From Azospirillum agricola (GTDB lineage Bacteria > Pseudomonadota > Alphaproteobacteria > Azospirillales > Azospirillaceae): a stretch of DNA of 64,000 nucleotides. Shown piece by piece: positions 1 to 8,373 of the stretch; positions within the stretch are counted from its first letter, which is position 1; every line of letters starts with the position of its first letter. Under the pieces are notes generated by a model that made no database searches, was not told the DNA's origin, and saw only the letters and a list, made by a program, of their open reading frames with translations. The position numbers were made by a program, and so were the translations under genes. The stretch spans positions 62,001 to 126,000 of the forward strand of contig NZ_JAGINM010000002.1 in assembly GCF_017876095.1 (NCBI RefSeq). Direction: 5' to 3'.

Positions 1-28
1 ACTTTCGTCCCGTTGAAAAATCGTTCGG

Positions 29-50
29 CCGATTGAACCATGTCAATCGG
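29..50. promoter_or_regulatory. 8-bp perfect inverted repeat, operator-like
   Basis: CCGATTGA and TCAATCGG face each other across a 6-base gap. The repeat lies upstream of the PAS-GGDEF-EAL gene and covers the ATG at 40, which argues against that ATG being the true start. It could be an operator or the remnant of a hairpin from the gene to the left, which is outside the window. Confidence 0.35.
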
Positions 51-196
51 TGACATCCCTATGACCGTTAGAGTGCAAAACGGTTTATGGCGCGCCGGAC
101 GTGGCGCGCGCGAGGTCGGGTGGTTTGCCATGGGTGTTTTCGTCCGTCCGCGACCGGATGGGGCACGGAGTTTGGGGGCGTTGGAAAATTCGGATG

Positions 197-215
197 GGAG
201 GGTCATAATCCCTCC
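197..215 (+). promoter_or_regulatory. Small 5'-UTR hairpin before the PAS-EAL gene
   Basis: GGAGGG pairs with CCCTCC over a 7-base loop, 16 bases before the preferred start codon. The left arm resembles a ribosome-binding sequence, so the hairpin could mask it. Function is inferred only from position. Confidence 0.25.
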
Positions 216-231
216 GGCGGGATGCCCATTC

Positions 232-2439
232 ATGTCCGTGAATGGTGCGGCGACAGCGGTGAAAGCGAACAAGTCCTTGCATGAGAAGCCGGCGGAGCAT
301 GAGCATGATCGGGATGGAACGGAGGAGAGCGGTCTTCCCCGCGATCCCGCCTTTCTGGCGTCGCTCGCCTCCAGCCTGCTGAGCCACACCGACCTCGCCC
401 TGGTCTACATCGGCGCCGACGGCCTGTGCCGCCACGCCGACCACCGTTTCTCCGCCCTGCTCGGCCGCGCGCCGGCCGGCCTCGCCGGGTCCGGCCTCGA
501 CGGACTCGATCACCCGCTGGCCCGCGCGGTCTGCGAGGCGGTCGCCGTCCTGACCCGGTCCGGCGCCGGGTCGGTCCCGGTCGATTGCGAGGTCGCCGGC
601 CAGGACGGGAGCCGCGCGCTGGTCAGCGGCAGCCTGCTGGCCCACCGCGACGCGGCCGGGGAGACGCTGGGGTTCCTCGGCAGCTTTCTCGACACCGCCG
701 ACACGCGCCGCGTCGCCGAGTTCGTCACGCGCCGCGATCCCTTCGTCGCCACCCTGCTCGACGCGGCGGTCGACGGGATCATCGTGTCCGACCGCAGCGG
801 CCTGATCCGCTCGATCAACCGCGCCTGCCTGACCCTGTTCGGTTACGAGGAGGGGGAGCTGCTCGGCCAGAGCATGACCGTGCTGATGCCGCCGCCCTTC
901 TCGCGCGACCACGCCAAATACGTCGACACCTACATGCGGACGGAGCGGCCGAAGATCATCGGCATCGGCCGCGACACGCTGGGCCGCCGCAAGGACGGCA
1001 CCGTCTTCCCCATCCATCTCAGCGTCGGCGAGGCGCGGCTGGGCGACAGCGTCACCTTCGTCGGCATCATCCGCGACATCTCCGACCGGTTGGCGGCGGA
1101 ACAGCGCGCCTCCTATCTGGCGCGGCACGACCCGCTGACCGGGGTCCTCACCCGCACCGCCTTCCTGGAGGAATGCGAGGCGCTGCTGCGCGACGGCGGC
1201 GGGGACGGCGGCTTCGCCCTGTTCACACTGGATGTCGACCAGTTCAGCGACGTCAACGAGGCGTTCGGCTTCCATGTCGGCGACGCGGCGTTGAAGGCGA
1301 TGGTCAGCCGGGTGACCGAGGTTCTGCCGGCCAACACCTACATCTGCCGCATCGCCGCCGACGAGTTCGCGGCTCTGGCGCGGGTCGACGGGATGGAGCA
1401 CGCCCGGACGCTGGCCGACGTGCTGCACGACCGGCTCACCGCCTCGATCTACGCCGATCGCCACTGGGTGCGGCTTCGGCTGTCGATCGGCGCCGCCCTC
1501 CAGGATGGCCCGCGGCAGTCGCTGGAGGATCTCAACGCCAAGGCCAAGCTGGCCCTCCAGGCGGTCCAGCACGACGGCGGCAACGCGGTGTGCTTCTACA
1601 CACCGGAGATGGCGGCGGCGGCGACGCGGCGCATGCTGCTCACCGTGCATCTCACCCACGCCATCGAGCGCAACGAGATGCATCTGGTCTACCAGCCGAT
1701 CGTCGACCGCACCGGCCGCATCGTCTCGGCCGAGGCGCTGCTGCGCTGGACCCACCACACGCTGGGGCCGGTGTCGCCCGGCGAGTTCATTCCGGTCGCC
1801 GAGGAAAGCGGCCTGATCGTGCCGATCACCGATTGGGTCCTGTCCACCGCCATCGGCCAGATGGAGCGCTGGCAGGGCGAGGGCGTGTTGCCGGAGCGGG
1901 TGTTCCTCAACATCTCCGGCCAGCAGTTCCTGCGCGGCAACCTGACCCCCCGGCTGGAGGAACTGCTGGCCGACTGCCCGGATCTGCGGACCCGGCTGGG
2001 GCTGGAGATCACCGAGCAGGCGGCGGTGCGCGACCTGAAGGTGGCGGTGCGGACGCTGGGCGAGCTGGCGGCGCTGGGAATCCAGGCGGCCATCGACGAT
2101 TTCGGGTCGGGCTATTCGTCGCTCAGCTACGTCCAGCAGTTGCCGGTCGCCAAGCTGAAGATCGACCGCGCCTTCGTCGTCGACGTGCCGGAAAATCCGA
2201 AGAGCAACGCGCTGATCCGTGCCGCTATCGGCATGGCCCACGGCCTCGGCCTCGCCACCGTCGCCGAAGGGGTGGAGACGGAGGAGCAGCGCGATTTCCT
2301 GGTGTCGGTCGGTTGCGACATGATGCAGGGCTATCTCTTCGGCCGGCCGATGACCGCCGAGGCGCTGGGCGAGATGGTTCGGGGGCAGGGCGTGCATGGC
2401 GTGGGCGTGGGCGTGCCGGGGCCGAAGGCGCACGCCTGA
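232..2439 (+). CDS. PAS-PAS-GGDEF-EAL protein, probable c-di-GMP phosphodiesterase with heme-binding PAS
   Basis: Expected to hydrolyse cyclic di-GMP in response to a PAS-sensed signal. From the ATG at 232 (735 aa), a weak PAS lies at about residues 52-150, a clear FixL-like PAS at 173-286, GGDEF at about 297-456 and EAL at about 470-720. The second PAS contains RDHAKY and IIGIGR with 20 residues between His227 and Arg247. That is the spacing of the proximal heme His200 and distal Arg220 of Bradyrhizobium FixL. The GGDEF motif reads AADEF (375-379), so cyclase activity is unlikely. The EAL motif (501-503), DDFGSGYSS, KLKID and AEGVE are intact, as expected of an active phosphodiesterase. No transmembrane segment is seen, so it should be cytoplasmic. 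An upstream in-frame ATG at 40 would add 64 residues without domain character; neither start has a strong Shine-Dalgarno. Confidence 0.9.
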   Translation: MSVNGAATAVKANKSLHEKPAEHEHDRDGTEESGLPRDPAFLASLASSLLSHTDLALVYIGADGLCRHADHRFSALLGRAPAGLAGSGLDGLDHPLARAVCEAVAVLTRSGAGSVPVDCEVAGQDGSRALVSGSLLAHRDAAGETLGFLGSFLDTADTRRVAEFVTRRDPFVATLLDAAVDGIIVSDRSGLIRSINRACLTLFGYEEGELLGQSMTVLMPPPFSRDHAKYVDTYMRTERPKIIGIGRDTLGRRKDGTVFPIHLSVGEARLGDSVTFVGIIRDISDRLAAEQRASYLARHDPLTGVLTRTAFLEECEALLRDGGGDGGFALFTLDVDQFSDVNEAFGFHVGDAALKAMVSRVTEVLPANTYICRIAADEFAALARVDGMEHARTLADVLHDRLTASIYADRHWVRLRLSIGAALQDGPRQSLEDLNAKAKLALQAVQHDGGNAVCFYTPEMAAAATRRMLLTVHLTHAIERNEMHLVYQPIVDRTGRIVSAEALLRWTHHTLGPVSPGEFIPVAEESGLIVPITDWVLSTAIGQMERWQGEGVLPERVFLNISGQQFLRGNLTPRLEELLADCPDLRTRLGLEITEQAAVRDLKVAVRTLGELAALGIQAAIDDFGSGYSSLSYVQQLPVAKLKIDRAFVVDVPENPKSNALIRAAIGMAHGLGLATVAEGVETEEQRDFLVSVGCDMMQGYLFGRPMTAEALGEMVRGQGVHGVGVGVPGPKAHA

Positions 2440-2470
2440 AGAGGTATCGGGAAGGGAGCGGGTGGGAGAA

Positions 2471-4354
2471 CTAATCCGACCCCGCCACCCCGTCGCCGGG
2501 CCGGTCGTCCGTCAATTGTCCGCCGCTTCGTCCTTCCCGCCGCTGCTCGCGGCGCTTCCAGCGCTGGAAAGAGCGTTCCCGCCACCAGTCGCCGAGCGCG
2601 CCGGCCAGCGCCCGCGGGCGGGCGAAGAGGACCACGCGCGGCTTGCCGACGCCGGTGGGCTCCAGCGCCAGCCCGACCGAGGTGATGCCATGATCGTCCA
2701 TGTCGCGGACGATCAGCTCGACACCGCCCATCCGCACCCGGTCGCCCAGCTCGCAGGAGCCGCCGAACTCGTTGCGCAGCAGGTCGCGCAGGGTCAGCTT
2801 GGCGTTGGCCAGCGACAAGGGCAGGCCGTACATCTCGGCGATCTGCTCCACCGTCGCGTCGGGGCTGAGCACGAGGTCGCCGTAGAACTCGCGGTCGTCC
2901 TGGTCGAGCGCCCGGCTGCCGCCGAACAGCTTGTCGATCAGCGGCAGCCGGTCGGGTGCCGAGAACAGATAGACATGGTCGCCCGGCTGCAACGGCTTGA
3001 CCTTGTGCGGCGGCACCACCGAGCCGGCGCGGATCACCAGCGACGGGCGTGCCCAGCGCGGCATCCGCTGGCCGCGCGCCGCCGGCGACTTGGCGTGGAC
3101 GGTGTAGGCGACCAATTCCTGGTCGGCGTTTCCGGGCAGTTCCAGCTCGACGCGCTCGACCGGCCCGCGGCGCGGCGGCACGATCAGCTTCAGCCAGCGC
3201 GCCATCGCGCCGATGGTCCAGCCTTGAACCAGCAGCGAGACGCAGACGACGATGAAGGCGGCGTTGAACACCCTCTGGCCGTTCTCCAAACCGCCCAGCA
3301 CCGGCACCAGCGCCAGCAGCAGCGACACCGCGCCGCGCAGGCCCACCCAGGCGATGAAGGTCGTCTCGTTGGCCGAGAAGCGGAAGGGCAGCAGGCAGAG
3401 CCAGACCGCCAGCGGGCGGGCGACCAGGATCAGCAGCAGGGCGATGACGAGGGCCGGCAGCGCGATCTCGCCGAACTCGCGCGGGGTGGCGAGCAGCCCG
3501 AGCATCACGAACATGACGATCTGGCTGAGCCAGGTCAGCCCGGAGTGGAAGCGCCGCAGTTCCAGGGCGCCGCGCAGCTTGACGTTGCCGGCGTACAGGC
3601 CGGCGGCGTAGACCGCCAGATAGCCGCTGCCGCCCAGCATGTTGGTGCTGGCGAAGATGAACAGGGCGAAGGTCAGCGTCACCACCGGGTTCAACCCGGT
3701 CTCGAAATTGGCCCGGTTGATGAAGGTGACCAGCAGCCAGCCGCCGGCCAGCCCGAGCGCCGCCCCGAAGGAGAAGGCGCGGACCAGTTCCTCCAGCACC
3801 GCCCAGGGGGAGGCCCAGCCGTGGGTCGCCGCCTCCACCAGGATGATGGTCAGCATGATGGCGACGGGGTCGTTGGTGCCCGACTCGATCTCCAGCGTCG
3901 AGCGCACGCGGTCGCGCAGCGTGATGCCGCCGACCCGCAGGAGGAAGAACACCGCCGCAGCGTCGGTGGAGCTGACCGCCGCCCCGACCAGCAGGGCTTC
4001 CGCCCAGGGCAGCTTCATCAGATGGTGGGCGGCCACCCCGATCACCCCGGTGGTGACCGCCACCCCGACCGTCGCCAGCGACATGGCCGGCCATGCGGCG
4101 GCGCGGTAGCTCGACAGCTTGGTGTCGAACCCGCTCTCGAACAGGATCACGGCCAGCGCCATCGATCCGATCAGGAAGGCCGATTGCGGATCGTTGAACG
4201 CGATGTGGCCGATGCCGTCCTCGCCCGCCAGCAGGCCGATGCCGAGAAAGATCAGCAGCAGGGGCGTGCCGATCCGCAAGGCCAGGTAGCTGGTCAGGAT
4301 GCTGGCGATCAGCAGGGTCGAACCAATCAGGATGATGTAGCTGACCGCCTCCAT
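2471..4354 (-). CDS. K+/H+ antiporter, NhaP2/CvrA type
   Basis: A CPA1-family cation/proton antiporter of the inner membrane, probably exporting K+ (or Na+) in exchange for H+. The first ~400 residues are a dozen or so hydrophobic helices, with the transport-core signature around SGTNDPVA. A TrkA-C-like regulatory domain follows (SLVIRAGS to YLFSAPDRL), then a C-terminal CorC/HlyC-type domain (about 490-590). This three-part layout is that of NhaP2. The start at MEAVSYII places the first helix right after the initiator; the frame stays open 26 codons upstream, but that stretch is arginine-rich and unlike the family. It converges on the PAS-EAL gene with a 31-base gap. Ion preference cannot be read from the sequence. 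Confidence 0.9.
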   Translation of the reverse strand: MEAVSYIILIGSTLLIASILTSYLALRIGTPLLLIFLGIGLLAGEDGIGHIAFNDPQSAFLIGSMALAVILFESGFDTKLSSYRAAAWPAMSLATVGVAVTTGVIGVAAHHLMKLPWAEALLVGAAVSSTDAAAVFFLLRVGGITLRDRVRSTLEIESGTNDPVAIMLTIILVEAATHGWASPWAVLEELVRAFSFGAALGLAGGWLLVTFINRANFETGLNPVVTLTFALFIFASTNMLGGSGYLAVYAAGLYAGNVKLRGALELRRFHSGLTWLSQIVMFVMLGLLATPREFGEIALPALVIALLLILVARPLAVWLCLLPFRFSANETTFIAWVGLRGAVSLLLALVPVLGGLENGQRVFNAAFIVVCVSLLVQGWTIGAMARWLKLIVPPRRGPVERVELELPGNADQELVAYTVHAKSPAARGQRMPRWARPSLVIRAGSVVPPHKVKPLQPGDHVYLFSAPDRLPLIDKLFGGSRALDQDDREFYGDLVLSPDATVEQIAEMYGLPLSLANAKLTLRDLLRNEFGGSCELGDRVRMGGVELIVRDMDDHGITSVGLALEPTGVGKPRVVLFARPRALAGALGDWWRERSFQRWKRREQRREGRSGGQLTDDRPGDGVAGSD

Positions 4355-4490
4355 ATGCCTCGCGCGCCATGTCCGTCGGGCCGCCGCTGGGCGGAACCCG
4401 TCGATCTTGGCGTCAACCCCCACCATCCGCAAGGCGAACCGCCCCGCGTCGGTCTTTCGGACTGGCGTTCGGCCTTCCGGACAGGCGTGG

Positions 4491-4970
4491 TCAGGACACC
4501 AGCTTCCAGTTTCCGTCCCCCTGACGGCAGGCGGTGCCGCGCGCGACCTCCCTCTTGCCGTCGATGGTCACCGTGTGGGTGTAGTCGCGGCAGGTTTGGC
4601 CGCTGGAATCCTGATAGGTGCGGGTTGGCTGGACGTTGCCGCTGTAGCCGCTCTGCGGGTTGTTCCAGGTGATGGCCTGGTTGCTGGAGACGGCGCGTTC
4701 CTCCGCGTCCGAGGCGCGGGTCTGGTCGGCGTCGCCGAATCGGCGGCCCAGCAGGTTGCCGGCGTAGGCGCCGAGCAGCGTGCCGACGGCGGTGGTCGCC
4801 ACCTTGCCGGCGCCGCCGCCGAAGCGCGAGCCCAGAAGGCCGCCGGCCACGGCGCCGCCCAGCGTGCCGACGGTTTCCGACGTGCCCATGTTGCCGGTCT
4901 GGCAGGCGCCGACCGACAGGGCCATGACGGTGGCGAGCGCCATGGCGCGAATGGTCCTGGTCCGTTTCAT
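4491..4970 (-). CDS. Glycine-zipper lipoprotein, 17-kDa surface antigen family
   Basis: A 159-residue predicted lipoprotein. The N-terminus is a lipoprotein signal peptide with lipobox SVGAC (Cys at about 23). A glycine zipper follows at about residues 33-78 (GGAVAGGLLGSRFGGGAGK and a second GTLLGAYAGNLLG hairpin), as in rickettsial 17-kDa antigen/RcsF-like outer membrane lipoproteins. The C-terminal half has the family's conserved W-N-N-P and C-R-D-Y motifs (SGQTCRDYTHTV). The start is fixed by the signal peptide and by GGGGAAA shortly upstream; the longer frame would bury the signal peptide. It is divergent from a second, smaller glycine-zipper lipoprotein. Confidence 0.85.
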   Translation of the reverse strand: MKRTRTIRAMALATVMALSVGACQTGNMGTSETVGTLGGAVAGGLLGSRFGGGAGKVATTAVGTLLGAYAGNLLGRRFGDADQTRASDAEERAVSSNQAITWNNPQSGYSGNVQPTRTYQDSSGQTCRDYTHTVTIDGKREVARGTACRQGDGNWKLVS

Positions 4971-5130
4971 GCTGGTTTCCCCCCGGAAATTCGTTCCAAA
5001 CCTGGGGAAACGCGCGGCCCGTGCGAATGTTCCCCATCCAAAATGGCACGCAAAAGAACGGGTCGCATGGAAGCAAAACGGCTTTTCATGTGTTGAGAGA
5101 AGGAACAACGACCACGAGGAGGGTTTCCCT

Positions 5131-5322
5131 ATGTCCCGTTTGACGTCCCGTTTGCGCTTGGTCGGAGCCGCCCTGGCGCTTCTTTCCGTGGCGGCCTGCT
5201 CGACCGGCGGCGTGGTCGGCGGCGCGGCCGGCGCGGCCGGCGGCTATGCGGTGGACGGGCGCCGCGGCGCGATCATCGGCGGCCTGGGCGGCGCCGCGCT
5301 GGGCACCGCCCTGGACCATTGA
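5131..5322 (+). CDS. Small glycine-zipper lipoprotein, 63 aa
   Basis: A short predicted lipoprotein with a hydrophobic signal segment, lipobox SVAAC (Cys23), then almost only a glycine zipper (GGVVGGAAGAAGGYA, GAIIGGLGGAALG). This is a minimal Gly-zipper module, usually outer-membrane or periplasmic. A strong GAGGAGGG precedes the ATG by about 8 bases. A longer same-frame reading starts at 4780, but it runs antisense through the neighbouring lipoprotein and is not credible. Function is unknown; similar peptides often appear as stress-responsive envelope lipoproteins. Confidence 0.75.
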   Translation: MSRLTSRLRLVGAALALLSVAACSTGGVVGGAAGAAGGYAVDGRRGAIIGGLGGAALGTALDH

Positions 5323-5331
5323 TCGTCGGAC

Positions 5332-6327
5332 TCAGCTTCGCACCGGCGCGCGCGTGCTCTCGCGTGGGCCGGTCGCGAAGACGGCCAGGGCGTCGTGCAG
5401 GTCGGGCAGGGCACGCTCGACCGCCGCCTCGCCCTCGCGGATGCAGTCGTCGGCCCGGTCGAACTCGGTCAGGCCGATGTGGCCCAGCCGGGGAGCGATG
5501 TGGACGTCCGGCGGTTCCCCGGCCAGCCGCGACCGCGTGATGCGGTCGGTGACGATGCCGAGCGACGACACCATCACGCCGAAGAGGCTCGGCCCCTCGT
5601 AGTCCCGGCGGAAGATGCGCCGGGTCAGCGCCCCGATGGCGGAGGAGGAGCGGGTTTCCGGCATCTCCTCGTCGATCAGCTTCAGCAGGTCGAAGCCGGC
5701 GGCGGTCGGAATGGCGGCGCCGGGCTTGCGGGCCTTGCCCAATATGTCGCCGGCCAGATTGACACCGATGACCATCTGCGCGCCCAGCGCCCGGCAGGCC
5801 GACACCGGCACCGGGTTGACCAGCGCCCCGTCGATCATCCAGCGCCCGTCGATCATCACCGGGGGGAAGACGCCGGGGAGCGAGATCGACGCCCGGATGG
5901 CGTCCGCCAGTTCGCCTTCCTGCAACCACACCTCATGGCCGGTCGCGAGGTCGGTGGCGACGGCGGCGTAGGGAGCCGGCAGTTCCTCGATCCGCAGGTC
6001 GCCGAGATGGAGCCGCATCTCCGCCATCAGCCGGTCGCCGCCGATCAGCCCGCCGCCCTGGCGCAACCGCAGATCCAGATAGCCGACGATCTTCATCCGG
6101 CTGAGGCCGCGCACCCAATCCTCCAGCACGTCGAGCTTTCCGGCCAGATGCAGGCCGCCGACCAGCGCGCCGACCGAGGCGCCGCAGACGATGTCGGCCT
6201 CGATGCCGTACCGTTTCAGTGCCCGCAGCACCCCGATGTGCGCCCAGCCCCGCGCCACCCCGCCGCCCAGCGCGATGCCGATGCGCGGCCTGGAGGATCT
6301 GCTGCCGCCCGCTCCGCCGTTCGCCAT
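5332..6327 (-). CDS. Patatin-like phospholipase family protein, RssA/NTE type
   Basis: A 331-residue predicted serine lipase. The oxyanion-hole glycine motif GGGVARGWAH (about 21-30), the nucleophile elbow GASVG (about 49-53) and the catalytic aspartate in MIDGALV (about 164-170) make a complete Ser-Asp dyad. No signal peptide or membrane segment is visible, so it is probably cytoplasmic or membrane-peripheral. It ends 9 bases from the small lipoprotein on the other strand and is divergent from the MsbA-type exporter. Substrate is unknown; the family hydrolyses phospholipid or lysophospholipid esters. Confidence 0.9.
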   Translation of the reverse strand: MANGGAGGSRSSRPRIGIALGGGVARGWAHIGVLRALKRYGIEADIVCGASVGALVGGLHLAGKLDVLEDWVRGLSRMKIVGYLDLRLRQGGGLIGGDRLMAEMRLHLGDLRIEELPAPYAAVATDLATGHEVWLQEGELADAIRASISLPGVFPPVMIDGRWMIDGALVNPVPVSACRALGAQMVIGVNLAGDILGKARKPGAAIPTAAGFDLLKLIDEEMPETRSSSAIGALTRRIFRRDYEGPSLFGVMVSSLGIVTDRITRSRLAGEPPDVHIAPRLGHIGLTEFDRADDCIREGEAAVERALPDLHDALAVFATGPRESTRAPVRS

Positions 6328-6543
6328 GGCGTTCTCCCTCCGCGTCGTCCACGTCCCGATCGACGCGCATCGATTGTGCGGCCGATTGTCCGGATGATTC
6401 CATAAGTGGGTTAAGGAAGGCTGCATGGCGCCCCCGACCCGCGCCCCGGTGGACAAAACCGGACCCCATCGGCTAAGCCATCCGGCACAATGGATGCCGG
6501 ACCTTGGGAAGGCCGGTCCCCGAACGCAGGAAAGAGCGCGACC

Positions 6544-8349
6544 GTGAGCAAGACGACCGTGGGCAAGGCAGGCGGCGTGCCGTTGCGCCTGGACGCGACG
6601 ACCGAGCGGCTGGTCGGCCGCATGTGGCGCGACTGGGTGCGGCCCTACCGGGCGAAGCTGGGGCTGTCCTTCCTGCTGATGGCGCTGGTCGCCGCGACCA
6701 CCGGGGCCTACCCGCTGCTGATCGACCAGTCCTACGCCATGTTCTCGGCGCAGGACCGGGGGATGCTGCTGGTGATTCCGGCGCTGATCGTTCTGGTGAC
6801 GATGGTCAAGGGCGTGTCGCTCTACGCCCAGACAGTGGTGACCAGCGACATCGTCCAGCGAATCATCGCCGATGTCCGCCTGTCGATGTTTTCCCATCTG
6901 CTGACCGCCGACATGGCGCAGATCCACGCGGCTCCCACCGGCTCGCTGACCTCGCGCTTCATCAACGACGTCGACCTGATCCGCAACGCGCTGTCGCGCA
7001 CGCTGACCGGGCTGGTGCGCGACATCCTGACGGTGGTGGCGCTGGTCGGGTCGATGTTCTACCTCGACTGGCTGCTGTCGCTGATCGTCTTCGTCATCTA
7101 CCCCATCGCCGCCATCCCCATCGTGCGGATCGGCAAGCGGCTGCGCCGGGTGTCGCGCGACACCCAGGCGCAGATGGGCGACATGACCTCGCTGCTCACC
7201 GAAAGCCTGTCCGGCGCCCGCATGGTCAAGACCTACTGCCTGGAGGATTACGAGCGGACCCGCGCCGCCGGCGCCTTCGAGGACAATTACCATCTGACCA
7301 TGAAGGCGACGCGCGCCCGCTCCCGCATCGACCCGATGATGGAGGTGCTGGGCGGCGTCGCGGTGGCCGGCGTGATCGCCTTCTCCGGCTACCGCATGGC
7401 GATGGGCGAGGGCTCGGTCGGCGCCTTCTCCGGCTTCGTCGGCGCGCTGCTGATGGCGGCCCAGCCGGTGCGCGCCATCGGCACGCTGAACGCCGCTCTC
7501 CAGGAGGGGCTGGCCGCCGCCCAGCGCATCTTCGAGCTGGTCGACGAACGGCCGACCATCACCGAGGCGCCCGACGCCAGGCCGCTGGCGCTGACCAAGG
7601 GGTCCGTCGCCCTGCACGGCGTGCGCTTCGCCTACGAGGCCGGGGCGGAGACGCTGAAGGGCATCGACCTGGACGTGCCGGCCGGCAGCACGGTGGCGCT
7701 GGTCGGGCGCAGCGGCGCCGGCAAATCGACGGTCTTCAACCTGATTCCGCGCCTCTACGACACGGTGGACGGGCGGGTCACCATCGACGGCCAGGACGTC
7801 CGCGGCGCCACCCTGCGCAGCCTGCGCGGCGCGGTGTCGATCGTCAGCCAGGACACGGTGCTGTTCAACGACACGGTGCGCGCCAACATCGCCTTCGGCC
7901 GGCTCGACGCCCCGCTCGGCGATGTGATCGCCTCGGCCAAGGCCGCCGCCGCGCACGACTTCGTGATGCGGCTCCCCGACGGCTACGACACCGTCATCGG
8001 CGACCGCGGGGTGAAGCTGTCGGGCGGCGAGCGCCAGCGGCTGGCGCTGGCCCGAGCCTTCCTGAAGGACGCGCCGATCCTGCTGCTGGACGAGGCGACC
8101 AGCGCGCTCGACAGCGAATCCGAGCGGCTGGTGCAGGGCGCCCTGGAACGGCTGACCCAGGGACGCACCACCCTGGTGATCGCCCACCGGCTGGCGACGG
8201 TGCGCAACGCCGACCGCATCGTGGTGATGGAGGGCGGACGCATCATCGAGCAGGGGACACACGACGCACTGCTGGCCGCCAACGGCGCCTACGCCCGGCT
8301 CTGCCGCTTGCAGTTCGGCGAGGATGAGGCGGTCCAGACCGCCGGCTGA
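6544..8349 (+). CDS. ABC transporter ATP-binding/permease, MsbA-like
   Basis: A half-transporter with fused membrane and ATPase domains, resembling MsbA (lipid A/core flippase). A six-helix ABC transmembrane domain fills about residues 20-310 (from GTG at 6544). The nucleotide-binding domain has Walker A GRSGAGKST, Q-loop VSQDTVLF, signature LSGGERQ, Walker B ILLLDEATSALD and the H-loop IAHR. It acts as a homodimer in the inner membrane. GTG at 6544 has AGGAAAG nine bases upstream; an in-frame ATG at 6490 without a good ribosome site would add 18 residues. Other lipid or peptide exporters share this layout, so the substrate is inferred. Confidence 0.88.
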   Translation: MSKTTVGKAGGVPLRLDATTERLVGRMWRDWVRPYRAKLGLSFLLMALVAATTGAYPLLIDQSYAMFSAQDRGMLLVIPALIVLVTMVKGVSLYAQTVVTSDIVQRIIADVRLSMFSHLLTADMAQIHAAPTGSLTSRFINDVDLIRNALSRTLTGLVRDILTVVALVGSMFYLDWLLSLIVFVIYPIAAIPIVRIGKRLRRVSRDTQAQMGDMTSLLTESLSGARMVKTYCLEDYERTRAAGAFEDNYHLTMKATRARSRIDPMMEVLGGVAVAGVIAFSGYRMAMGEGSVGAFSGFVGALLMAAQPVRAIGTLNAALQEGLAAAQRIFELVDERPTITEAPDARPLALTKGSVALHGVRFAYEAGAETLKGIDLDVPAGSTVALVGRSGAGKSTVFNLIPRLYDTVDGRVTIDGQDVRGATLRSLRGAVSIVSQDTVLFNDTVRANIAFGRLDAPLGDVIASAKAAAAHDFVMRLPDGYDTVIGDRGVKLSGGERQRLALARAFLKDAPILLLDEATSALDSESERLVQGALERLTQGRTTLVIAHRLATVRNADRIVVMEGGRIIEQGTHDALLAANGAYARLCRLQFGEDEAVQTAG

Positions 8350-8373
8350 GGGACCGATCCCCCGGAAGGGACG

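Noticed and set aside
40..231. Coding extension of the PAS-EAL gene
   Set aside because: No conserved sequence and the upstream ATG lies in a palindrome; noted as an alternative start only.
85..2433. Long minus-strand open frame across the PAS-EAL gene
   Set aside because: Shadow of high-GC coding: basic, His/Arg/Ala-rich sequence without motifs, antisense to a gene with clear domains.
6328..8262. Minus-strand frame continuing the patatin gene upstream through the ABC transporter
   Set aside because: The patatin gene has a good ATG start at 6327; the upstream stretch is antisense to the transporter and lacks family residues.
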